A stretch of 64,000 nt of DNA from Macrosoma leucophasiata (Eukaryota > Arthropoda > Insecta > Lepidoptera > Hedylidae). A program made the position numbers and the translations under genes. Numbering within the stretch: the first letter of the stretch is position 1; each line of letters opens with the position of its first letter. Shown piece by piece: positions 9,480-17,960 of the stretch. Under the pieces are notes generated by a model. That model made no database searches. It was not told the origin of the DNA and was given only the letters and a program-made list of their open reading frames with translations. The stretch lies in contig JAWQUS010000009.1 of NCBI GenBank assembly GCA_036365455.1, forward strand, positions 6,726,001-6,790,000, written 5' to 3'.

Positions 9480-10900
9480 GTGCCCAAACTCAAATTATTA
9501 GTTGTTAATTTAATTTTTTAACGAGCGATATCATGATACAAACTTCCTATTCCGGCAGGAGTGAAATGGGCGGGAAATTGCGGCAGGTCTCGTCATTGTG
9601 ACGCACATCGCTCAAGAAATTCGTACCTCTCCTAGCTGATCGACAGGCTTTCTGATATCAACTTGTGTATTCGGATGCGAGTTATCAAAATATTATTAAA
9701 TTATGCTCCCATACAATAGTAACATAACGTTATAAAACATTGTGTAACACGATTTTAAAACGAAGTGTTATATTTTGCTACAACATGTTCAAAATGTTAT
9801 TTTTTCTCAACACTACAGTACAGGTACAAATAATTTTCTATCATTGTATTTAAACATTGTAACCATCAATTTGGATCTGCCTTTCGAAGAAGCTGGTTGT
9901 GGCTCCTAATAGAGGCATAATGTTATGTAACAAAAGTTATGATATGATAGTCGTATTGTTATCAGCTACATGATGATTTATGGTTTATACATGTAAACAA
10001 TCAATCCATTTAAAAAGATTTTGATATTAGTTCTTTGGATAACAAAATGTTATGCAACATTCTCGGACGTATTCATGCTATAGTTACGTTTTATTTAATA
10101 TTTTCATAGTGGACGCTTCCTGTTTAGTTGTTTTTATAGCCGGGCTTTTGTTATTATTTGATCTATGAACTAAAATCAAATCCAATACAATACCATCTCT
10201 CGATATAATTCGCATGCATATAATAATCTATACCTACAGAACATTTTGCGGGAATAAAGGGACCTTCAAACTATCGCATATCATCCGGGGATCAAACGTG
10301 AAACTTCTGCATGGCATGTTACATCGTTACGTTGGTAAACTGAATTATCAGAACTTGGCTTGCAAACGATACAACTTTCTTAGTGGACGAATTGTAGAGG
10401 TATAAACAGAAAAATGGACAAGAAAACGGACAGGACAAGACTAATTAAATCACATTTGTTTAATGTTTGACATCACCGTTAAGGTTGATGTTGGTCATTT
10501 CTCTAAGTAATGTAATGTTTTTTTATTTGTTTTTATTTTATTACTGTTTCCAACCTACAGTCCATGTTAATACTAACCACCTTATTCATAAAAGCATTTT
10601 AACTAAAGTGTTGCTCATCTCTCCTTCGTCATTTTCTATCCTACGCAATTGACAATGCGACTGATAAAGACAAAGCATATTATAACTAAAACGTATCTAA
10701 TGTACGTTTATGAATAAGGGGGTAAGTTAACACTGTCGTCTATAGCCCTGTTAATAGAAATAAGATGTTCCTACATAATTGGAAACATGAATAGGTATTA
10801 ACAATAACTGGTAGCTGTTCATAATTTTAAGTTTTTAAGTTGACTCAATGAAATACTTACAAAATTATTTCATAAAGTTTGCAAAGGTTGAACAAATTTT
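9480..10900. other. AT-rich intronic DNA, no gene seen
   Basis: Only short chance frames occur. It lies within intron 1 of the FSIP2-like gene. Confidence 0.5.
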
Positions 10901-10904
10901 TAGA

Positions 10905-11385
10905 AGGTGGAAGCGACTGTGTATTGATGAATGTCGAATGACTAAACAGATATACAATGCGAATGTGGATGGTTGCAGAGGCCCAGGAAGACCAAGACTG
11001 ACCTACCATGACCAAATAGGTTCAGTTCTATCTGATGGTGGGGTCAAAAGCAACAACCCGGTTAGTCCAGTGGTGCGAAACCACCGTTTGATTCGAAGGG
11101 GTTCGGATCCCCGCACCGGAACAAATATTTGTATGGCCTACCGATATTTGTTTCGGGTCTGGGTGTTTGTGTATGTGTTGTATGTGTCCAACGGCATCTA
11201 TGACACAGGTTTATATAATACCTAATGTGGAGCTGTGAGTGTGAACATATAAAAAAAAGTCTTAGGAATCGGCGTGCATGTATGAAGAGAATGATGAAGG
11301 TAGACGAGGCACGAGAGGTATGTCAGGACCGGGATATCTGGCGCTCTACACTTTCTGCCTACCCCGTTAGGGACTTGGCGTGAAG
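10905..11385 (+). pseudogene. LINE reverse-transcriptase C-terminal relic, split by a SINE
   Basis: The first piece reads RRWKRLCIDECRMTKQIY and GCRGPGRPRLTYHDQIG. The second (11262-11360) reads NRRACMKRMMKVDEAREVCQ and DRDIWRS. Together they match the C-terminal tail of a lepidopteran LINE pol protein. A family-D SINE (11053-11258) sits between them, and no RT core remains. Confidence 0.6.
11053..11258 (+). repeat. tRNA-derived SINE, family D
   Basis: The tRNA-like head has A box GGTTAGTCCAGTGG and a B-box-like GGTTCGGATCC-type arm. It is followed by a GTTTGTGTATGTGTTGTATG body and an A-rich end. Related copies are at 23883, 52644 (minus), 62074 and 62711. It is inserted in a LINE relic. 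Confidence 0.7.
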
Positions 11386-11699
11386 ATACATTACATTAAA
11401 AAATTGTTACCGTGCTTTGGGAGAATTACATGCATTTGCATATTGATCAAATAATAAAAAGTGTTTTGTGAATTCGTACTTCAAAGTTATGTTACACCAG
11501 CGTGAATGCGAACATTCCTAATGTTCCCTTCGTTAATCTAATAACTAAGCACAAGAAGCCTTTAAGAGTTGTTAAGATAACGTCTACATTGTGTGGTTCT
11601 TGAGACTTGAGGTGTGTTGCGTTCATTGAATGAATTCCACGCATTAGCATAATGAGCTTGGACTTAAAAGGGCTTTAAGCGTCTTCTGGAGTTAACACA

Positions 11700-11890
11700 C
11701 AATGCAATAAATGTGAAGGAAAGATTTGACAAATCGGGCAGGACTTCAGTAGCTCAATTGGAAGAGCGGCTGGACTAGATTCCCAGTAGGCCGCGAGTTC
11801 GAGTCTCGCCTGAAGTAAAATTTTTCTTTCCATTTTTCTTTAAAATAAAATATATTTCACAAGCATGTGTTAATGCGAAATAATATAAAA
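11700..11890 (+). repeat. Family E SINE-like unit with intact tRNA-like fold (11743-11816)
   Basis: Positions 11743-11816 fold as a 74-nt cloverleaf: acceptor ACTTCAG/CTGAAGT (7 of 7 pairs), D stem GCTC/GAGC, anticodon stem CTGGA/CCCAG with one mismatch and loop CTAGATT (formal anticodon AGA), and T arm GCGAG/CTCGC with loop TTCGAGT. A TTTTT run follows within 10 bases, as for Pol III termination. The short variable region does not fit a genuine tRNA-Ser. Flanks on both sides are shared with 2520-3012, so this is a repeat unit. Confidence 0.7.
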
Positions 11891-12099
11891 CAATTATATA
11901 TATATATTTATATATCAACTTATATTCATTTATTTATAAGTAATTTATTATATTATGTATTTATTTATCTTGATATTTTAAGTAAATTTAAATTAAATAT
12001 ATCAACTATGTATTTATTGATGTCATCCCCTATTTAATTAGTAAGTACCTACATCAATAGATATACAATTTATTTTTTTTATTGTACTTGTTATCATAC

Positions 12100-12210
12100 T
12101 TAAATAATACTTTTTGTTTTTTTTTTTGCTCCCGCACCCTAACAATTTGTCCCATAACCCCATGGTTGACTGTCAGAGAATGCCTAGCGGCATTAAGTCC
12201 GCCATATGTA
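12100..12210 (+). repeat. 3' end of a LINE, interrupted by the gypsy element
   Basis: The end motif GGCATTAAGTCCGCC is familiar from lepidopteran LINE tails. It continues after the gypsy insertion as TAATGTGCATTAAAGT and a TAAA microsatellite (17247-17287). The original LINE tail was therefore split at about 12210. Confidence 0.6.
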
Positions 12211-12572
12211 TGTAAAGAAATACTATTTCTTTCTTCGCACTCTGTGTGTTTACTTACCATGAAGTTTGGTTATAGTTTTTAACTTTTTAATTGTCTGATT
12301 TTAAAGAAGAAACGAATTCAGAATGTCAGATGACAGATTTAAAATACGAGTTGATTGACAATTGGATAATCAATGAAAATTTTAATATTATATTATTTTA
12401 TGTTTTAAAAGTGAAAGAATAAACTTTCATTGTCGTTTCTTCTTTACAGGTTTGAGTTCATATTGTTTTATATTACCTAAATAAAATAGTCTCTGTATAA
12501 AAAAAACTAACAATAAATCTTCTTTACAGCAACACAAGGTTTATTTCTTTCATGTAGTAAAACAGACTTATA
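12211..12572 (+). repeat. 5' LTR of the gypsy element
   Basis: It runs from TGTAAAGAAATAC to CAGACTTATA. Only about 25 bases separate it from the gag ATG. The primer-binding site must lie in this gap or just inside the LTR end; no tRNA was identified with confidence. Confidence 0.88.
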
Positions 12573-12597
12573 AAACGACAATTTTGTTTATAAAAAG

Positions 12598-13734
12598 ATG
12601 CAAATGGAGCAGTTACGTTTTGAATTCACGATTTTACCGGCGAATGATGGAAAATCTAATATTTGTTGTGTAACCTCAATCACAACTAAAGATGAAAAAA
12701 AATTTGCTATACCAGAGGAATTACAGTCTGTTGGATTTCACGAAGAATTAATTGAGACAGCCGTGTACAACAAAGTAAAAAATAGTTTAAAGAAAAGACA
12801 TCAGACACGAAGAGTTTGGATAACTATGACAGATAAATTACGAGAAATTTACATAGATGCTGATGGTAACTTACAATTTGGAGAACAATATCTGGAGGAA
12901 ATTGAACATAACCGAGCATCTGAAGAACAAATTAGAGATTCGAATACATTGGAAGAAATGTTTACAAAGTTAATAGAAAATACACATGATTTAAAAAAAC
13001 AGAATCTGAAATATGTCGCAGAGAAGTTTGTGATTGAGAAATTTACGAGCAAAAACTCGAATGCAAGGCAATGGATTGACATTTTTGAGAGAGAATGTTC
13101 TCGCTTCGGTATTATGAAAGATGAACAAAAAATTGAGATTCTCCGACTATTTATGGATAAAAGTTGTGTTGATTGGTACAGCTCAATGATTATAAAATTA
13201 ACACTCAACTCAGAGTGGATAGTTTGGAAAGAAAAGTTGTGCGAGTCATTTGCAAACCAAAACTGGAACCAAGTGACCTATGCATTGTTATTTAAATATA
13301 AGGATGGTTCATTAGTGGACTATGCCATTAAAAAGGAAAAACTTTTATTGGACATGAGAAATTCAATTGATACAGGTACACTGGTGGATCTGATAGCGGT
13401 AGGTTTGCCAGGTTTTGTATTAGAGAAGATAAATAGAGAAGCAATGAACGATATAGTATGTTTATTCAATGAGGTGAGAAAGTATGAACATTTGGTAAAT
13501 AAAAATAGGAATGGAACGTACAGAAAGTATGAAAATCAAAGGATAAATATTACAAATGAAGGACGTTATCCATGCAAAATATGCGTAAAATTAAATAAAG
13601 GGGTTCGCTATCATTCCGAAGCTGCATGCTGGTTTAGAGTTAGAAAAGATGATAAATTAAATAAAAGATATATTAAACATGTAAATAATTCAGTGATTGA
13701 AGCAGAGTTAAATGAAACAGAACAAAAAAACTAG
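12598..13734 (+). CDS. gag: Gag of the gypsy element
   Basis: This 378-residue structural protein forms the particle and packages the RNA of the element. The start is the first ATG after the 5' LTR. The middle (about residues 130-300) is helix-rich, with QWIDIFERECSRFG typical of Ty3/gypsy capsid. The C-terminus has a single zinc-knuckle-like motif, CKICVKLNKGVRYHSEAAC, with spacing C-X2-C-X9-H-X4-C, longer than the classical C-X2-C-X4-H-X4-C. The last codons are CAA AAA AAC TAG: the A_AAA_AAC heptamer sits directly on the stop codon and sets up -1 frameshifting into pol. The frame has no breaks. Confidence 0.88.
   Translation: MQMEQLRFEFTILPANDGKSNICCVTSITTKDEKKFAIPEELQSVGFHEELIETAVYNKVKNSLKKRHQTRRVWITMTDKLREIYIDADGNLQFGEQYLEEIEHNRASEEQIRDSNTLEEMFTKLIENTHDLKKQNLKYVAEKFVIEKFTSKNSNARQWIDIFERECSRFGIMKDEQKIEILRLFMDKSCVDWYSSMIIKLTLNSEWIVWKEKLCESFANQNWNQVTYALLFKYKDGSLVDYAIKKEKLLLDMRNSIDTGTLVDLIAVGLPGFVLEKINREAMNDIVCLFNEVRKYEHLVNKNRNGTYRKYENQRINITNEGRYPCKICVKLNKGVRYHSEAACWFRVRKDDKLNKRYIKHVNNSVIEAELNETEQKN
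13725..13731 (+). promoter_or_regulatory. -1 ribosomal frameshift slippery heptamer A_AAA_AAC
   Basis: The heptamer is in the gag frame (A, AAA, AAC) and the next codon is the gag TAG (13732-13734). A one-base backward slip leads into the pol frame, which is open from 13716. The heptamer type is well known from retroviral -1 sites. A weak stem AGTAGT/ACTACT (13733-13738 with 13760-13765) follows; no strong pseudoknot is evident. Confidence 0.8.
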
Positions 13735-13736
13735 TA

Positions 13737-16700
13737 GTGACACCATTAATTAAGATCAAACTACTGTTAAATAATAAATTAGAAATTTATGGAGTATACG
13801 ATTCAGGTTCAAATGTATCTCTAATTAATTCCAAATTACTAAAACTAAATACAAAAGGACATAACTCGAATGAAGAAAATATAGTAACAATTAATGGTGT
13901 CCAAAAAACAAGTGGTTTGACAAATTTCAAAATAAAAATTTTTGAAATAGAAGAAAATGTGGATGTGTACATCATTGACGAACACAAATTCAGATATGAT
14001 TTCTTAATAGGATTAGATATGATAAAGAAATACAAGCTAGTACAAAATGAGGAGTTAAAAATAACTCAGAAACAATACTTACATGAAAAGAATAGTAAAA
14101 AAATGGAGAAAAAGATAGACGAAGGTGAAAATGAAGGTAATAAATATGAAAACGAAAACAAAATTAATTTTAATGAACATATCAAAGAGGAGGAATTTGA
14201 AATAAAGGTTGGTCATTTAGATGATGATAAAAGGGAAGAAATAAATAAGCTAATACAAAAATATCAATCAGTTTTTGCCAAAAACAAGTATGACGTGGGA
14301 AAGGTTAAAGGATATGAAGCAAGAATAGATTTATTAATGGATAAATACTGCAGCAAGAGGCCATACAGATGCACTATAGAAGACAAAAAAGAGATAGCAG
14401 AACAAATAGCCGAATTATTGGATAATGCGCTTATAGAAGAATCTTATAGTCCATTCGCAGCACCAGTAACTTTGACATTTAAAAAGGAAGAAAATAAAAA
14501 ATCAAGGCTCTGTATAGACTTCAGGGATTTAAATAAAATTGTAGTTCCTCAGGCTCAACCCTTCCCATTAATTGACGATTTAATGACAAAAACAAGAAAT
14601 TGCAAATTTTTTACAAGCTTAGACGTTAATTCAGCTTTTTGGTCTATACCTCTACGAGTAGAGGACAGGAAGAAGACAGGGTTTGTAACTCAAGAGGGAC
14701 ACTTTCAATGGACTTGCCTACCATTTGGTTTGAAGACTGCTCCAGCAATATTTCAAAGAATATTGTGTAATATACTTAGAAAATATAAACTAACCGATTT
14801 TGCTGTCAATTATATAGATGACATCCTGATATTTTCAAACTCATTTGATGAACACATAAGTCACTTGAAACAGTTACTAGGAGCAATTCAAACGGAAGGA
14901 TTTCGACTAAAATTTATAAAATGTACATTTGCATCAGATTCGGTAAAATACCTGGGACATATCATTCAATATAATTCTATCCAACCACTGAAGGACAATC
15001 TCATTTCGATAAAAGAATTTCCAGTACCAAAAACACAGAAGAATATTCGACAATTTTTGGGAAAAGTAAACTTTTACCATAAATATATACCAAGGAGCGC
15101 AATAATTCTTGACCCATTACATAATTTGCTAAGAAAAAATCAAAAGTTTGTTTGGTCTGAAGAATGTCAAAATGCGTTTGAAAAAATAAAGAGTCTCTTG
15201 TGTTCACAGCCAATACTTGAAATTTATGATCAAAATCTACCAATAAATATTTATACTGATGGTTCTCTGCTGGGTGTTGGAGCAATTTTAAAACAAGTAC
15301 AACTAGATGGTAAAGAAAAACCAGTAGCCTATTTTTCAAAAAAACTGAATGGAGCGCAAAAGAAGAAAAAGGCAATATATTTAGAATGCTTAGCTATTAA
15401 AGAAGCACTAAGATATTGGCAGTACTGGCTGATAGGTAAATCGTTTACAGTCTACACAGACCATAAACCATTAGAAAACATGAACTTAAAAGCTAGAACA
15501 GACGAAGAACTAGGTGATTTGACTTATTACCTTTCACAATATGATTTTAAAATCAAATATTCCCCTGGAAAAGATAATTTAGAAGCGGACTGTTTAAGTC
15601 GGAATCCTGTATTAGAACCAGAGGATAATCTAGAAGAACAACTGAAAGTTGTGAACTTAATTACATTAGAAGATATTGTAATAGATCAGAATCAAAATAA
15701 AGAAATACAGAGAAACAATAATAAAATAATCAAAAAACACAATTTATACTTCAAAAGAATTAGGAACAAAGAGAAAATAATAATAACAGAAGAATTCAGT
15801 ATTAAATTTATAAAGCGAATACATGAAGATCTATGTCACATTGGAGTGGGACAAATGCTAAAGACTATTAGTTCACTGTACGCAACAAAAAATTTAACGA
15901 AAAATATTAAAAATGTTTGTAGGAATTGTGAAATTTGCATAAAAAACAAAACAAGAGGACAACACAAATATGGATTAATGTCATATTTAGGCCCAGCGAC
16001 AAGACCCTTTGAAATAGTATCAATAGACACAATTGGAGGTTTTGGTGGTTCTAGATCAACCAAGAAATACATACATCTTTTAGTGGACCACTTCACTAGA
16101 TATGCATTTATTATAACATCAAAAACCCAGGGTGCACATGACTTTATAAAGCTAATAAATAAGGTCGCTGAAACCGAAGAGATTGGGATGCTCCTTACCG
16201 ACCAGTATCCTGGAATAAACTCTAAAGAATTCAAGAAGTTCCTTACTGACAAACAAATAACAATAATTTTTACAGCAGTGAATGCACCGTTTTCTAATGG
16301 CCTAAATGAAAGGTTGAATCAAACGATAGTTAACAAAATTAGATGCAAAATCAATGAAGATGGAGAAAACAGAGCGTGGACTACAATAGCACATGAATGT
16401 GTAGAAAAATACAATCAGACTAACCACTCAGTAACTGGCTATGCACCATGTTATTTGCTATACGGAACAGATGTTAAGGTTTTACCAAAAGAACTACAAC
16501 AAGGAGGTATAAATAGTGACTGGATCGGAGATAAGAAAACAGCGCTTAATAATACCTTGAAATCACATTACTATAACAAAATGAGGTATGATAGGAATAG
16601 AAAACAAAGAGAATTCAGTGTGGGAGATCTAGTATATATAGAAAATGGGAATAAACTAAATAGGAAAAAGCTAGATGAATTGAGAATTGGACCATATAAA

Positions 16701-16847
16701 ATAATTAAAAAGAAATCCAATACAATTTACGAGATAGATACAGGACATAGAAAAACAGAGTCAAATCTTTTTCATATCACAAAACTAATTCCAGTACAGA
16801 TAACAGAGGATGAGAATGTGCAAGTATCAAATGGAGAACTGGAGTGA
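13737..16847 (+). CDS. pol: Pol of the gypsy element (protease, RT, RNase H, integrase)
   Basis: Residue numbers count from 13737, a GTG with no ATG nearby. Translation presumably comes by -1 slippage from gag, with the frame open from 13716. Order: aspartic protease DSGSN (residue ~22; DSG in place of the usual DTG) with flap-side LIGLD (~93); reverse transcriptase with CIDFRDLN (~260) and YIDD (~359); RNase H with YTDGS (~505) and TDHKP (~576); integrase zinc finger H-X-H and CRNCEIC (~695-735); integrase D,D,E with SIDTIGG (~762), LLTDQYPG (~820) and NGLNERL (~856); a C-terminal IGPYKI (GPY/F-type) module (~987). All key residues are present and there are no stops. This domain order defines Ty3/gypsy. 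No env follows. Confidence 0.93.
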   Translation: MTPLIKIKLLLNNKLEIYGVYDSGSNVSLINSKLLKLNTKGHNSNEENIVTINGVQKTSGLTNFKIKIFEIEENVDVYIIDEHKFRYDFLIGLDMIKKYKLVQNEELKITQKQYLHEKNSKKMEKKIDEGENEGNKYENENKINFNEHIKEEEFEIKVGHLDDDKREEINKLIQKYQSVFAKNKYDVGKVKGYEARIDLLMDKYCSKRPYRCTIEDKKEIAEQIAELLDNALIEESYSPFAAPVTLTFKKEENKKSRLCIDFRDLNKIVVPQAQPFPLIDDLMTKTRNCKFFTSLDVNSAFWSIPLRVEDRKKTGFVTQEGHFQWTCLPFGLKTAPAIFQRILCNILRKYKLTDFAVNYIDDILIFSNSFDEHISHLKQLLGAIQTEGFRLKFIKCTFASDSVKYLGHIIQYNSIQPLKDNLISIKEFPVPKTQKNIRQFLGKVNFYHKYIPRSAIILDPLHNLLRKNQKFVWSEECQNAFEKIKSLLCSQPILEIYDQNLPINIYTDGSLLGVGAILKQVQLDGKEKPVAYFSKKLNGAQKKKKAIYLECLAIKEALRYWQYWLIGKSFTVYTDHKPLENMNLKARTDEELGDLTYYLSQYDFKIKYSPGKDNLEADCLSRNPVLEPEDNLEEQLKVVNLITLEDIVIDQNQNKEIQRNNNKIIKKHNLYFKRIRNKEKIIITEEFSIKFIKRIHEDLCHIGVGQMLKTISSLYATKNLTKNIKNVCRNCEICIKNKTRGQHKYGLMSYLGPATRPFEIVSIDTIGGFGGSRSTKKYIHLLVDHFTRYAFIITSKTQGAHDFIKLINKVAETEEIGMLLTDQYPGINSKEFKKFLTDKQITIIFTAVNAPFSNGLNERLNQTIVNKIRCKINEDGENRAWTTIAHECVEKYNQTNHSVTGYAPCYLLYGTDVKVLPKELQQGGINSDWIGDKKTALNNTLKSHYYNKMRYDRNRKQREFSVGDLVYIENGNKLNRKKLDELRIGPYKIIKKKSNTIYEIDTGHRKTESNLFHITKLIPVQITEDENVQVSNGELE

Positions 16848-16884
16848 AAATTCACGGGTGAATTTTCTTCCCCATGGGGGGAGA
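16846..16884 (+). promoter_or_regulatory. Polypurine tract region with two palindromes
   Basis: A perfect 10-bp inverted repeat GAAAATTCAC-GG-GTGAATTTTC (16846-16867) overlaps the pol stop. CCCCATGGGG (16870-16879) runs straight into the plus-strand primer tract GGGGGGAGA before the 3' LTR. Confidence 0.7.
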
Positions 16885-17246
16885 TGTAAAGAAATACTAT
16901 TTCTTTCTTCGCACTCTGTGTGTTTACTTACCATGAAGTTTGGTTATAGTTTTTAACTTTTTAATTGTCTGATTTTAAAGAAGAAACGAATTCAGAATGT
17001 CAGATGACAGATTTAAAATACGAGTTGATTGACAATTGGATAATCAATGAAAATTTTAATATTATATTATTTTATGTTTTAAAAGTGAAAGAATAAACTT
17101 TCATTGTCGTTTCTTCTTTACAGGTTTGAGTTCATATTGTTTTATATTACCTAAATAAAATAGTCTCTGTATAAAAAAAACTAACAATAAATCTTCTTTA
17201 CAGCAACACAAGGTTTATTTCTTTCATGTAGTAAAACAGACTTATA
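16885..17246 (+). repeat. 3' LTR of the gypsy element
   Basis: It matches the 5' LTR base for base by eye (offset 4674), which suggests recent insertion. It contains AATAAA-type signals (near 17092 and 17186). Confidence 0.88.
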
Positions 17247-17668
17247 TGTATAATGTGCATTAAAGTATAAATAAATAAATAAATAAACATGTTTATGGAT
17301 TGTAACATTCAACAATTAAATTGCGCCTTTTGTCATTATAAGAATAAATCAAGAACACAGTTCATTCATCCTTCCATCCTTTCATACAAATAAATAAACA
17401 TTGGTTTCATAAATGTTCACGAGATTTATGGGACCAACATAATATTTGTTCATAATTTGAATCTCCTTAAGAAGTCACACTGAAAGCGCTTGCTTTATGT
17501 GGTTCTAGAGATTTCCACCGTGTACCGGCATTCATTGGAAAAATTCTGCACATTAGCATAATGAGCCTAGACTTAACGCTGCTTTTAAGCGCCGCCTAAA
17601 GTTGTCAGGGCAACATGAGAGTGTTGACGCTACGTAAACTTAATCACAGTTTATTTAAGAGAACATTT

Positions 17669-17724
17669 CGAACTCTCTTTTTCTCTGTATACGGAGTACC
17701 ATATACAGAAAAAAAGGGAGTTCG
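17669..17724. repeat. Inverted repeat
   Basis: Arms CGAACTCTCTTTTTCTCTGTATA and its near complement flank a 10-base loop. A few mismatches occur in the T/A run. Confidence 0.7.
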
Positions 17725-17861
17725 AAAGTTGTAGTAACAACACTGCATTATTAACCCGTGAGCTCACTCAAAATGTGACAATTGATTTCAATGTTTATAA
17801 GCCGCCGGCGGTGTCACGTATCTGGACGGGGAGAACAGTAGGTATTTGGATTTTATTTGAA

Positions 17862-17960
17862 ACTAGCTGTGCCCGCAACTTCGTTCGCATGGAATAGTGG
17901 CATTGGGCAGCATTTTTGGATATGACTTTTGGTTAATTTTGGATCATACATAAACAACAT
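17862..17960 (-). mobile_element. Helitron-like 3' end next to the minisatellite
   Basis: On the minus strand it reads GCGAACGAAGTTGCGGGCAC then AGCTAG, like the terminus at 4046 and 39712. The 15-bp tandem array begins about 100 bases inside this end, so the array may belong to the element. Confidence 0.45.

Larger units (their letters stand above)
12211..17246 (+). mobile_element. Complete Ty3/gypsy LTR retrotransposon
   Basis: Two ~360-bp LTRs that read identically by eye flank intact gag and pol frames and a polypurine tract. The target duplication is ATGTA to ATATGTA (exact ends blurred by shared bases). There is no env. Identical LTRs and open frames indicate a recent, possibly active copy. 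It lies in intron 1 of the FSIP2-like gene, in the opposite orientation. Confidence 0.9.

Noticed and set aside
12054..12282. Short open frames over the gypsy LTR and LINE tail
   Set aside because: They overlap non-coding repeat sequence and are antisense or out of frame to gag.
12849..16252. Minus-strand frames of 80-140 codons across gag and pol
   Set aside because: Shadows of the AT-rich coding strand; no domain can be recognised.
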